Assembly (NCBI GenBank): GCA_024704765.1
Contig: JAKMXF010000360.1
Span: 1 to 59,933, forward strand
Length of the DNA: 59,933 nucleotides
Direction of reading: 5' to 3'
DNA from: Oopsacas minuta
Taxonomy: Eukaryota; Porifera; Hexactinellida; Lyssacinosida; Leucopsacidae
Position numbers and translations under genes: made by a program. Positions 9,980 to 21,621 of this stretch are shown in pieces. The notes under the pieces are model-generated. The model did no database searches. It was not told where the DNA came from and saw only the letters and a program-made list of their open reading frames with translations. The stretch's first letter is position 1. The number at the start of each line of letters is the position of its first letter.

Positions 9980-12900
9980 TGTATCTTTAATGAGTCCTAT
10001 AATTCTGAAGCTTCTGATATTTATATTCAGAATTTTAGTTCACCATTCTGAATGTACTCAGGAGTTTTGTTTCGATTAGCGTCTGGTTTGCTACTGTATG
10101 TTGCTTAACTCATTAATACACAATTTGTATTGTTTCAGCGGACATTATTTGTAATAGTGTTCGTTTTGTTTGCATGTGAACTATGATCAAAACAGTAAAA
10201 CATCGGAGCCAACACGCAAGGAGAGATACTTAGACACAAGAGAATGCTAGTTATGACAAGTAAAAGGGAGAATCTTGATCAACTAGCAAGAAATCTATTG
10301 AACCAGGCCTTGAGCATATAGATTCTGTAAGAGCGACCTTCGGGTCTATATCACTGGATTGGTCCCTATTTCCCAAGGAATTTCGGGAACAAAGAGCCCT
10401 AAATCACTGCTTCCCAAACACATGCATTTAGAGACCTCCGAGGTCTGTAGATCGCTAGCATTTTTTGAAACCATTCCCATGAACTCTGGGCCACTTGCAG
10501 ACTTCTTACATTAGCCATAAATCCTGAGATACGCCATATATCATTGTCCAATTGTTTTTAAGGCCACCCTTATGCGCTTAAGCCGACCTCAGAATTTTCA
10601 CGTACTAGCTCTAAGAGACCGGGATAGTTGGGATTGTACACACATGAAGCATATCGTAATACACTTTGGGTGATATTTGGGAGGTTACTACAAATTATTT
10701 CCCGAATTTCAATAATAGTGGATGATTTTCTCACATTTTGTAGCTATTTAATGATGATGTAAGAGTATAATATCAATTGTTCAACTGGAAAGGCTTAAAC
10801 AGAATTCATCCAAAATTTTTGATGTTTACAAAATCTGTGAACTGCATTAAATTTTAGGGATTTAATAACAATCTTCAAGGACAGCTCCTACTCACACTCA
10901 CTCTGAATTTCCTTTATCTCACCATCAGGAATCCCATTATCTATATACTCGATACTTTTGTCAGAATGTCTTGCTTGTTTCACTATAGTCCTCGTTTTCG
11001 TGCTCATTCAAATCAACAAACTCATGAACAATATTGCGTTTGTAAATATTTAGGCTTGCGGGCGATCTTTCTCAACCTCAATATTGTCACCGCGCTGAAT
11101 TCTCGTCTTGGTCTGAATCCTATTTAGTGTAATAAATCCACGTTCAGGAACACCAGTATCAAAGAGAGAGAACTAAGGATGAAGAGGAAAATTCGTGAAC
11201 CTTTTCAATCGGCCTCCTCAGCATCAGCCATTTAGACAAATAGAACAAATTGCAGAGTTTTCAGTGGTACGGAGCACGACAAAGCTGTGTGATTGCGTAA
11301 CAATATCATAAGAACAATAGCAAAAGTCTCAAAACTCAGTATAAAACCGGAAATATGTGGAGAGGTGGTGCAATAAATCATTTCAACCAGTTTAATTGGG
11401 GAAAATGATTGTTTTCACGCATCATATATTTCAAGATACGTAAATCATGTCTTTTTTCCTTCCTCAAGCGGAAAACTCCTTCCCATGCTCAACTGGAGCT
11501 CTTAGCGAGTGCTTGTTCAGAATCCTACAACTCCTCTTTAACATCCTCTACCAAGCCCACCACACGCTGGATGATAAGAAAGCCTACCAGGGAGACTGAG
11601 AGTTATCTTGAATACTAATAGAGTTTAGTAAAGGCTTACAAAGCCTGTCCCGTCATCATATCGCGCATGTAAACTTAATTTGTTAGAAATTGATTGACAA
11701 TCTGCTCTACCGGGTGACATTCCACTATGGTTTTGGTATTGTCCAAACATACGAGAATGCGGAGAAACGAATTAGATACTTCGTATCACCCAAACTGCTA
11801 GGAAGAGTAATCTTCGAAGTGTGGGAATGAGTTACAGGTACTTACTCCTTCTATCTGAACATCTGGGGAATATATTGTAACAATATTTCACCACTATCTC
11901 AATCATATCCACAATCTCTAGGACCCGCTACTCCTGCCCCTCTTCTTTAATAGATCGTCATCTGATAGGGTCACTCTATAAAAGACGCAAACACGCTGAA
12001 AAACGGATAACAGTTTTTACCGAACTCCAATAAGTTAGCTATAAATGTACTTGTTCAAACAAGTTCGAAGTACCATTATGATGGAAGAACCATCGCTGCT
12101 GAAATACGTATATTGTAGATATTGGCCTGCGACCCCAAACGAGTTTAACAGTGGCTTGACAAGGTGTAATCCAAGCTTATGCGGTGCACCCCAGGCGCAT
12201 AAATTTGGACAAATAATTCTCTAGGCGTACAAATAATTCTTTCAAGGCGTAGAAACTCCTATATTGTATTAATATATATAGTCTCGTTGTATGAAATGAG
12301 TTAGAACCCATTTCTAGGTGGATGAACCTGAAAGCCTGGATGCAACCTTGCTTCAAGTATCGTCTGACCTAATCCAGGCTTAATGTTGATGAGACCCAAA
12401 AAACTTACTCCACGCTTGGCCTTAATGTATTTGATCATCTGCTTCGGACGGCATATCGGTAGTTTCATCCACGATAAGTCCAATTGGCCCCCTCATGAAA
12501 TGGCGAACTGCTTCAAACTGTAGATTTGTGCGAGAAGGAGCAAACACTAAAGGACGATTATTGACTCTCAAGAATGGAGTAACATGAACTTCGTGTTTCT
12601 TTATTCGTTTCGGGATTGGGTTAACTTTCCTCAAGACTAACTCTTCATGGGTAAAAGCGATACGATACCATCCAGAGGAATCACACTCTCATAAATCTCG
12701 TGTTCACGATCCTCCTTTCCTTTTCGAGACGACCTCTGTTCTTCTCAAATTATCGAAAATTGCGATGTATGCATGCACTTGCTGTGTTTGTTGCTCCCCT
12801 TCTCAATGATTCACATGCACTGGCGCCTATCATTCAAATTGAGAGTGGTTCCCTTTCAGTACATCTTTTACAGCGATAATCAACGGTTCCATCAACCTTT

Positions 12901-15086
12901 CCTACATCCAGCCATTGCGCAAATTCAACAACTCCAGTCCGGAAATCTCAAGAGGATTTATAGATTATCTAGTCGAAAATCGTACAAGTTTGAGAGACAG
13001 TAACAGGGGAATTAACTATAATTTGACGAGGTATACGTATTTCACTATAAGTGGTCGGAGTGATGTTCTCTCTAACAATTGGTCCGATAGAGTGCAAATC
13101 GGCCTCCTGAATCGATTTAACCACCCGATGTCGGTTAAAGTAAGGTGATTTTGTACATTACTAAATAATTAATGCGATATTTTGGTTTCAATTAGTCCAC
13201 ATTTTAAGGCGTTACAATGATTGGGCCACTGAATGGCAGTGCTCTTATCAGCGCAAGAAAGTTTCGTTCACTCACTTTGTTGGAAATGGCTTCCGAAAAC
13301 AAAATAACTCCTATTTATATTTAATTTACTCAAGAAAATCGTGGTAGTCTAAAATTCCAAAAAATATTATCGAAATAGGATTTATGCTGCAGTAATTTGC
13401 CTGTTTATAATCACTTGTTCCCCCTAAAACTATTAAATACAAAACTTATTGTCTTTATGCTACAGGGTGTTTTGACTTATCAGTGATTTCGCTACCTTGA
13501 TCATGATAAATTGTAATGCATCATCTTTCTGCTAATATACCTCCCTGTTTCTTGCGCTCTTTCGTGTGCCAAGTTATAATGAAGTGCGAATTTTTGTCCA
13601 AAATTAATTAGTCAAAATAATTAAATATTGATAATGTTTCAATTATTGTACTTAACCTACTAATTTAGTATCTGTACTACATAGTCTAATCGTTGCATCT
13701 AAGAATTTCACACTCGGAACATACAAAAGTAGTTGAAACGGTAAATTTTACTACCCGTTTTTTTGCCATTTCCGTGGATTTTATGGACAAAGAACCTAAT
13801 TTTGCCAATTGTAATTTATCATTTTTTGGTGAAAAAATTCTAGTTTAGTGCGAAAACCGATGAATAAATAATTAAATCTGAAAAAATATTATATTCAAAT
13901 TTCAACAAGTGATAAAGGTTATCCCCCCTTTGGTAATTCATTCTCTAAATGAGCATAGTTGTCTGCAATTAGGCGTAATTCAGGTTTGCATGGTACATTT
14001 AAGATAACATTTAGATAGCAGGTATTGATGTTCAATCGAAGGGACAAGTGGCCCCAAATGGTGGAGCTCGCTATAAAAAGTTGCCGAAATTTATATGTAG
14101 TAGCAGTTATGGACAGGATTGTCCCCAGCAAAGGACTATAAAACTGTGGTATCTGGCCATACTTAGCAGGTGACAGGTATATAAAGGTCAATACAATGGG
14201 AAATCGGAAGGGATTGTATTTGTTGGCCGAAATATGCAGGTCAAGGTTATTCATGTTGCCGTTAAACACATTCGGCTGTAAATAGTGAGAAGTCCAGTTT
14301 CGAAAAATTGAGATCACTTATATATTGATCATTGAATATGATACACGAGTCTTGTTGGGCAATAGACCAAACACATGCCAGGGTGTCGATACGCAATATA
14401 TATGACATCATCCAAATATTTAACCAACTTAGTAGTCAGGGTTGCCCTGAATTTAGATATCCATGGATATCGAGGCTTTGGTATATCCATTGATATATGC
14501 GATTTCCATATTTTGAAAATTATAAACGTTAGTGTAACTAGTAATATATACACAGTCGACAGCCGTTAATAAGAATACCCGTAAATAAAAACAAAAAAAT
14601 CTGGGGCCTCTAGTTTCTTTAATCAATTCTGAAAATAAAAAACATACGTATATAAATATATAGTTTTATTGCTTTGGGATAGTATAGATGTGAGTTGAAG
14701 AATAAAAGTGTCGTATTCTAGTGTGGATATTGTTCTAATGTTCTGTTGTACTTAGTAATAGACCGGGATAAGATGTTCTCCCGGGACGGGGTTAAGCCTG
14801 GATTGTCAGATTTTTGGCGGGATTCGTACATAAACGCATCTAATGAACAATTATATACTAGTATGAAGTTCATCTATGTGAAATTGATGTCATGAATTGA
14901 CAGTATTTCTGAATTTAAAAGTAACCTTAGGTATGGTTTTGTTTGAAAAAAGTATGGTGAGAATTCGGAATAGTGGGGTGTCCAGAATTCTGAAATAAAA
15001 TAATGTTAATTAATGTCTATAGTGAAAAATAAATAAATTTAACTATAAATTACATACGTAGAATATTATTTCATTCCAAATTCCAC
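9980..15086. other. 5 kb without recognisable genes
   Basis: Several open frames of 60-130 codons exist, for example minus 12634-12301 and minus 14317-13919, but I recognise no domain in them and their composition looks random. There is a small perfect palindrome AGACCTCCGAGGTCT at 10432-10446, and a lone TACAGGGTGTTTTGACTTAT near 13460 that resembles a Tc1/mariner end. An undetected diverged transposon is possible. Confidence 0.4.
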
Positions 15087-15088
15087 TA

Positions 15089-16431
15089 CAGAGCGTATCA
15101 AAAGTCTTTTCCTCTTATGAATACCACTATAATATAGAATTTCTTAAATAGATTCATCTAATTATTTGTCTATATATTCACCATTAAGTTTCATACATGA
15201 ATTAATTCGACTTGGCATCCCACAACTAAATTCTCAAGTATCGACGGGCTAATCCCATTCCATATATTTTTCAAATATTTTCCGAACTGTGTTAAATTTG
15301 TAGCGGGCTTTATCTTGTCTAGCTCTGCTTAATAGACCAATGATTTTCGATGGGATTTAAATCTGGGGAGTTACTAGACCAAACACCTTTCTCCCAAAAG
15401 CCAGGTAGATGCTCTGAAAGCCATTTCTGGGTCCTTATGGCTGTATGGGCAGGGGCGCCATCCTGCATGAAAATTGTCTCGGACATTTTTCGACTAATTT
15501 TCCTTTGGGTAAGTGGGGCTCTAGTCTTTCTACGCTTAAAGGTAGGGAGACAACACTTCTCCAGGATTTCATTAATGTAGTAGTCAGGATTCACTGAGCG
15601 TTTTGGGGGAATGAAGTGTAGTTCTGATAGCCCTAACCGGTTCATCATTCCCCAGACCATCATTTTCGGGGGATTTTTGAGTGATTCAACTGGGTAATGT
15701 TGTGCGGACTAATGTCCTAAACACGATCATTCCGCCTATTAGTCAGATGGAAAAGCTCAAAAGGGCTTTCATCACTAAAAAGAACTTTCTTAATCACGAC
15801 CAGTCCATGTTTTGCGTTCCTGACAGAATTCTAGCCTCTTTACCTTTTGTTTTTCAGTCAATTTCGGGTATAGGGTCTTTTATAGGCTTTCGCTCCGATT
15901 GTGTCGCTTAAATAACGGTGAATTGTGTCATTACTAACTGCCACCAACTTAGACGAGATATATTTCGCAAGATTTCGGGTTAAATTGTAGCGTTTCCCGA
16001 TTGATTTTGAAATATAATTTTCGGAATCCAAGAAAGCTTCGTCGGACGTCCAGACCGGAGCTTGTCATCAAGCAAATATCCAGCTCTATGCCCTGTACGC
16101 CAGTTCAGAACTGTCCGAATTGTGACTCCAAGAGTATTGGCGACTGTTTTCTGTGTTGAACCCGCTTCAATCATGCCAATCGCTCGCTCACGAATAGCAA
16201 ATCTCGGTTTCATGACATCCATGTATGAAATTTGTGACGGTTGAGAAAAAATATCGAAAATATAAACAGATTATCAAATAAGGAAATGAAATATTCATTA
16301 TAGTATTGGACTACTATAGATTAATAATAATAATAATAATCTGAAAAACTGTCGGTTAGTAAACAATACTGTTCGATTTATAACGACTTCAATCGAAGTA
16401 CTGAGAAGGAAAAAACTTTTGAGACACTCTG
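15089..16431 (-). mobile_element. Complete Tc1-like (DD37E) transposon
   Basis: The left end begins CAGAGCGTATCAAAAGTCTT at 15089, after TA. The reverse complement of the right end begins CAGAGTGTCTCAAAAGTTTT (from 16431), with TA two bases beyond. The length is about 1.34 kb, normal for Tc1. The encoded transposase is on the minus strand. Confidence 0.9.
15319..16222 (-). pseudogene. Tc1-like DD37E transposase, broken
   Basis: The N-terminal frame from ATG 16222 has a paired-like helix-turn-helix (RERAIGMIEAGSTQKTVANT, then VTIRTVLNWR) and the linker RSGRPTKLS. Frames then slip through a degraded middle that still reads VLFSDESPFELF, the first catalytic Asp motif (about 15775). The C-terminal frame starting near 15663 reads MMVWGMMNRLGLSELHFIPP, then FMQDGAPAHTAIRTQKWL (second Asp) and SSNSPDLNPIENHWSI (Glu). 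37 residues lie between the last two. Stops between 15960 and 15680 and at least two frameshifts inactivate it. Closest relatives in the window: 745-1199 and 34158-35476. Confidence 0.88.
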
Positions 16432-17108
16432 TGTATAACGGTATATAAATTCCTAGGTAGATCCCTGTAATTCTAGGCGATCTGGTAAAACCGTGAAATA
16501 ACAGAGATTCCCGATCGACCTTGATCTGGCTGCGTCCTGCGCACCCAGATGTGTGCGAGCTTTGAAAAATATTTATGAGAGTGAGGGAAAAATGACCATA
16601 TATCTGGTGCTATCCACATGTTCATGATACATTAGGGCATGAGAAATTTAAACTTTACACATTTGGCATGAGCGGAGTGCCTAACTCTAGATGAAGCCCG
16701 CGGTCGATCCCAAATTATACTATTTGATCTACGGATAATAAGCTTAAAAAGAGTGGCATGAACACATTGCAAGTCCATCAGGAAACTTTTAGCAAGTTGG
16801 GAGTTTAAGCAATAGTGCATCTATGGATATTCAACTCCAACAGACCCCAGGTTTAGAAAAACTCTTCAATATCCATGGGTATATCCTACAATAAAACATT
16901 AGAATTCGGCAATACAGTTTGAGATGTGAATATTCGATGTACCCAGCCGAGGAAATCCTATAAACTGCACCTTATGGCATGAGTTATAGTATAAACTTCG
17001 TACAATTTAAAGCCTATAGTCAACGTTCCAGGGCATTTGAAAAGAAAGAAATACAATTTCAATGCATATAATTCAGCAAACAAATTTTACAGGGCATATA
17101 ATTACATT
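16432..17108. other. Region downstream of the Rfx stop codon
   Basis: No gene was recognised. It presumably holds the 3' untranslated region and polyadenylation site of the minus-strand Rfx gene; I did not find a convincing AATAAA on that strand close to the stop. Confidence 0.35.
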
Positions 17109-18192
17109 TCATTTTAGTACGTCCTTGCATAGTGAATTGCTGTTTAAATGTGATTGTAACTGTTCATTTGGAATAGGTTTATGAAATTTGTCTTGAAGTG
17201 AATATACGGTAAATGAATGTGAAGGTATATTCATGGCAGAATTGAATTCTTTCGGGGAAAAACATGCAAATTCAGAAGTAACATCAATCGGCAAACGATT
17301 TGTACCCCTAGCAATCTTTTGTTCAATTAGATAAAATGTATACTCATCAAATAACAGTCGAATCAAGTGAAACGATCCAAAACTTGATGAAGATCGTAGT
17401 GTAAGGTCTCGAATTATCATAGAACTATAAAAAGACCATTTCAGCAAAAATTGTCTTGAATACTCAATTAGATCTTCGGAAGAATTAGCACTTTGAAGGC
17501 AATTAGATACGACATTTTCAAGCCAAGTTCCCCAGTTATCTAGGGTAGGTTGTTTAACAAGAGTACTTTTGAATTCTTGTTCCAATCTCGAGATCAGAGA
17601 TACATCACACTGACATATCCAGGAAGCTTGTTCATGAATGCTGAAGAAATTCACCTTTTGTATATCATTATACATTTCCAGCGTATTTCGAGGGTTTTGT
17701 AACACAGTCCTAGCTGCATGCGCTAAATGATTTAGAGAAGTATACCTACGAAGAATTTGAGAAAATGATAATATAGTTGCCAGTTTCGAGTTTAAAAATT
17801 TAATTGGGTAATCATATATGCTTTCTAGAAGTAATATATCTAAAGATTTTGCAAATTGTCTAAGTTCCTGAGTAATAGAAGTAGGAATAGGCCGAAGTAC
17901 ATCCGGTATCAGTGCTGATATAATAGATTGGTATAGAATTTGATCACATTTTCTAGACCATGCCAAAATAGTATCAGAGGAGCATAATCTGTGAAGAATA
18001 TTGTCTTTGTAGAGATTTGATTGATTTAGAGAAGTGTTTGGATCAATATTCGAAAGCAAGTTGTTAATTGATTGAATGTGAGCATTTTCAGGTTCTGAAC
18101 TCTTCTGTTTTTGATCTTCTGAATTCGGGATAGAATCTTCATGTATAGCATGATCTGTTTCACTCTCTTGATTAAGGAATATGCTTGCCGAT
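17109..18192 (-). CDS. Rfx: Rfx transcription factor, last coding exon (dimerisation domain)
   Basis: The acceptor at 18194-18193 follows a pyrimidine-rich tract ending TTTTAG; the exon starts with the third base of a split Arg codon and ends at TGA 17111-17109 (360 codons). It begins with a polar linker, then CDQILYQSIISALIPDVLRP (C region), LRRYTSLNHLAHAARTVLQN, EQASWICQCDVSLISRLEQE and LLKWSFYSSMIIRDLTLRS, then SFGSFHLIRLLFDEYTFYL. These blocks are the extended dimerisation domain of animal RFX1/RFX2/RFX3. RFX proteins bind X-box promoters as dimers and control ciliary genes in ciliated sensory cells. The domain is intact, with no stop or indel, while all transposons around it are broken, so it is a functional host gene. 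The open frame upstream of 18192 is intron read-through. Confidence 0.95.
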
Positions 18193-18733
18193 CTAAAACG
18201 AGGAATATAAACCCATAAATCAAGAACAGTTGGAAAGTAAATTTCAATTACAAAATTATAAAATTTGGAAAGGATAAGGAAACTAAAGGGTTGATGAAGC
18301 TGATAATGCAATAATAAATTTTTGAGTATCGCCAAAACTCAATAGGAAACGGCATTACATTTACTAGACATGCTAGATTGTTAGGGGAGTAACTTGCGAA
18401 GGGTGGGGTGGCACCTCACTTTACTCCGAAATGTTCGGGAAAATCGGAATTCAAAGGCGCTGGGGTATCGATCCCCACTCGTTTGGATATAGCCACAAAA
18501 AGATGATAAAAAATATATGTGTGAGCTCCTTGTAGATCGTTTAGAATGTTAGAAAGTTTGGCGTCTCTGCCAGAGTACTTCGATAGAAAAAGTGTAGTAA
18601 AATGAGGGTCCAAAGATGTAAGAGTAAATAAATTAATTTCTTTCTAGCAAAATACACTAAATAAGGCATATGTCCAGTAAGAAATAATGCGTGTAAACCC
18701 CTGGTAAAGTCGATAAGGTAATTAGTAATAGAC

Positions 18734-18760
18734 CAGGGATCCTCAAGTATATTTGTCCAA
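18734..18760 (+). repeat. hAT-like terminus in Rfx intron
   Basis: CAGGGATCCTCAAGTATATT followed by GGGGCCAAAT and AGAGGGCCATG resembles the end of a hAT or hAT-derived MITE. No partner end was located. Confidence 0.35.
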
Positions 18761-18879
18761 AAGGGGCCAAATTTAATCGACTAAACTATCAAGAGGGCCA
18801 TGTAGGGATTGCGGAAATATTTTATATATCATCATGTCCAACCATGTATTTAGCAGTATATTTCCACTATACTAATACA

Positions 18880-19385
18880 GTGGAAGCCACTTAATCAGGG
18901 CAGCTGAGGAGTCAATGTTTTGTCCCGGTTAACCAATTATGATCATTAAGTAGTCTAAATTATTTTTCGTGGTCTCATGGCCAGAAATATCTTAATCACC
19001 ACTATTATCTCATGGCTATAGGTCTAGCAAAGATGAGTCGTTGTAGTATGCATATACTATACAAATTCCTTGTTAGAAAACAAACCATTGTATAAGTGAT
19101 AATGAATTTATATTTCGATTTCATCAAACTCTTTTGGTACCATAACCAGAATCGAAATCCAAATCAGCAATTATAAATGTCGAAATACTCGGTATATCTG
19201 GATCGAAGTCTAGGTTAAGAGGGATAATATTCTCAAAATATTATCTAATCGGGATAAGAAATCCCGATTAACCGATTCGATCTCCAAATTATCCGATGAT
19301 ATTTGCATGTAAAAAAATGATTCCTAAACAATGATCAGTTTAAGTGGATATCCTGATTATCCAAGTTCCTATTAAGCGCCAATCT
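18880..19385. mobile_element. Degenerate pogo/Tigger-type MITE in Rfx intron
   Basis: The left end (about 18882) reads CAGTGGAAGCCACTTAATCA; the reverse complement of the right side (about 19370) reads AGGAACTTGGATAATCAGGA. Both share the GGAAC-TNN-TAATCAGG theme typical of pogo/Tigger-derived MITEs. No coding sequence is present. The interior carries two adjacent hairpins (19223-19270). It lies entirely within the 18193-19682 intron. Confidence 0.45.
19223..19270. repeat. Two adjacent perfect hairpins
   Basis: GATAATATT (19223-19231) pairs with AATATTATC (19237-19245), and directly after it TAATCGGGAT (19246-19255) pairs with ATCCCGATTA (19261-19270). Stems are 9 and 10 bp, loops 5 bp. Confidence 0.85.
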
Positions 19386-19682
19386 CTGAATAGTCGTTGC
19401 TTCAGGCAACCTTTAAGTAATTAAAGAAAAGTAAGAAAATACAATTATCAATAATTATTATAGGCCTGCTGCAAAGTAAAAATCACAATGCTAATTGCTT
19501 TACATCAACATCCAACTATTAACACATGTACATATGAAATTTCCATTAGACTATATTTCTCAAAAGGAAAAGAGCGAAAAGAGGCAGACGAACTCAGTAC
19601 ATCGTTTTGGTAAATAGGGCATCTGAAAAGCAACAGTACCAAAATAGCAAGAGTGATAAAATAAAATGTATAAACAAAATAC

Positions 19683-19932
19683 CGGTATAATTTTTTCATA
19701 GATGAGATTGTTTCAACAATAAAAGGAGGTTGTAGAACTGTAGGACAAAATAGATTATCTCTAGAACCATCGATCTCTGGTCCTCTCCAAAAATTAAACC
19801 ATACAGATTTCACAGAATTGAAATTTAGGGTACAAATTAATTCAAACAAAGCCTCACAGTGTCGTCTGTAGAAATATTCAAATTCAAATAAAACTTGGTC
19901 AGAATGAAATCCGGACTCAGAGTCAACAATAT
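19683..19932 (-). CDS. Rfx: Rfx transcription factor, internal exon (B/C region)
   Basis: The frame reads DIVDSESGFHSDQ, VLFEFEYFYRRHCEALFELI and CTLNFNSVKSVWFNFWR. This aligns with the RFX block around YRRHCEATVDVV and LWLSFWNS that lies between the DNA-binding and dimerisation domains. The acceptor is taken as TTCAAG before 19932, because it gives phase 1 and joins the upstream exon; a more upstream AG at 19940 would create a stop in the joined frame. The donor is CCG|GTATTT at 19682; the exon leaves CG, which with the A of the next exon makes Arg. The phase match on both sides supports the model. The donor is not a consensus one, so the end may shift slightly. Confidence 0.85.
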
Positions 19933-19974
19933 CTTGAACCTAATGGTGGACGAAAATTATGAACAGAAAGTATA

Positions 19975-20420
19975 AGAGCGTCCAAAAGTTCTTTACAAAT
20001 TCGTAATAAACGGAATATAAATACATATTTTCAGGTAAGGACTATATGATGGTTGAGGAAGAAATTCAAATACGAAACGCCGGATAGCATACTTTGTCTT
20101 GCCAAATGAGACCTCGCATTATCATGTTACAGGGAAATTCAACGGGTCAGTTAACAATGTATCTCTAGCTCAATTGCTTCTCGCATTTCCTCCAGTTCGC
20201 TGCGTAAAAGTCGCTGCTAATGGTTGTCATCTCAGGCGGCCAGTTGATTGAAATATGCCCTTTCTATCACAGAAAACTGTGACCATTCTCTTTACGATGG
20301 CGGAAGGAGTAAAGGTATATACGCCCAATTTTGGATAATATAAGATGGATTTTGGCTGTTACGGGGATTATTATCATTCTTGCGCACTGCCATAAGTTCG
20401 GAAGAAACACCCTCTAACAA
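19975..20420 (-). mobile_element. mariner relic just upstream of an Rfx exon
   Basis: It begins with AGAGCGTCCAAAAGTTCTTT near 19977, a mariner-like terminal repeat after TA. On the minus strand HDNARSHLARQ (about 20125) marks the second catalytic Asp block, then FEFLPQPSYSPYLKICIY corresponds to the block that normally reads PYSPDLAPCD. Both catalytic Asp of that block are lost. Upstream parts are only weakly recognisable. The relic ends about 43 bp from the splice acceptor of the 19932-19683 exon, so mariner DNA now lies where the branch point would be. Confidence 0.65.
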
Positions 20421-21545
20421 AATTTTTTAAATGGCAATATAAATGGGTTTAAAGCATCAGCTGCACTTAGATGACTGAACGGAGTCGAAAGAGGGGTTAC
20501 TCGTTATAGTTAGGACCAGTTTTGAGAATGGAACATGGTACTTTCCTGCGAACTCGATAATGAAAGGAATTTCATGCTGATACGAATATATGTACGAAAC
20601 TTGTTTAGACAAAAATACAGAAGATAATGAAACTTAAAGGATTTAAAGTCGAAATGGGTTCAAGTAGAGGAAAGTTGTACTAATTTCCATTCTAGTGTAA
20701 TATAGTTTCTCCACAGAAATTCGTAATCCGCCTGAAATTCCTTTTAATATAAAAATCACATGATTATTGTTCGGAAATTTGTTTGAAATATAATGCAAGG
20801 ATGTTAAACATTCCACCATACAAACTTGCTCTAAAGATATTGTGTGAATGTCTATCAACTCTACTCGGTCATCTAAGTGCAGCTAGATTCTATAAAACCA
20901 TTTATATGGTCATTGCATAGTTTTATGTATAAGGATGTTTCGTCCGAACATAGGAATGTTGGTGAAGATAAATGCGGAAATATCCAAAGCTACAATCCTG
21001 TAGGTCCATTATATATTTTCAAACACTGGGGGTATATACACTAACTAAACAAAAAATTAGCACACAATAAATATAGAATATGGAAAAATTTGGAATATAT
21101 CTAAATGCATGAGATAACATACTGAAAGAACTATACGACTCTACAATTTAGCATTGTCCTGACTAAAGAGATGAATATTCTCTAAATAGATATTTTATTG
21201 ACACATTTCGTTCAATTAATATTTAATGTGCTAATTATAGAATCAATTACATACTGTTTAGAACTAAACTGAGAAGGAACAAATTGATAGGATACTCGAA
21301 GTTTACGGGTGATTACTACATTGGGATGAAGATTTCGATTGTTTAGAAAATATCATATTGATAAATTAGCATTCATATATTCGTGTCACAAGTGGCAGAA
21401 ATGGCACACAATGTTCAAGAAAATAGTCAAATAGTTCTTTCAGGTATATTATAGAATTCAAAATATATTATTCACTGTATTAGCAGGATTAACAATTGCA
21501 AATTCGGTTGTATGCAAGTACTTTTGTCAAAATAGTGTATCTCAC
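20421..21545. other. Rfx intron sequence, nothing recognised
   Basis: AT-rich with no supported repeat or coding segment. Confidence 0.4.
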
Positions 21546-21621
21546 CAAAATCAATAGTAGGCACTGGAGGTGGTACCTTTTTGCGAAAATATGGAGTCTG
21601 AGTCAAGGACGATTTATGACA
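21546..21621 (-). CDS. Rfx: Rfx transcription factor, small internal exon
   Basis: A 76-nt exon reading CHKSSLTQTPYF and RKKVPPPVPTIDF. The donor is strong (TTTTG|GTGAGA at 21545), the acceptor is GCCAAG before 21621. It enters in phase 0 and leaves one base, matching the exon at 32474-32205 upstream and 19932-19683 downstream. The position and proline-rich character fit the poorly conserved linker before the YRRHCEA block of RFX proteins. There is little sequence conservation to rely on; splice phase and position are the main support. Confidence 0.6.

Noticed and set aside
13919-14317. 132-codon open frame on the minus strand
   Set aside because: No recognisable motif and random-looking composition; expected by chance in a window of this size.
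14751-14770. Shared TTAGTAATAGACC at 14752 and 18722, as if a target duplication
   Set aside because: 13-bp repeats are expected by chance in 60 kb of AT-rich DNA, and the sequence between them contains other complete elements and Rfx exons.
18193-18335. Upstream extension of the Rfx last-exon open frame with an ATG at 18335
   Set aside because: It crosses a strong acceptor (TTTTAG at 18193) and reads intronic sequence; the phase-matched upstream exon supports splicing.
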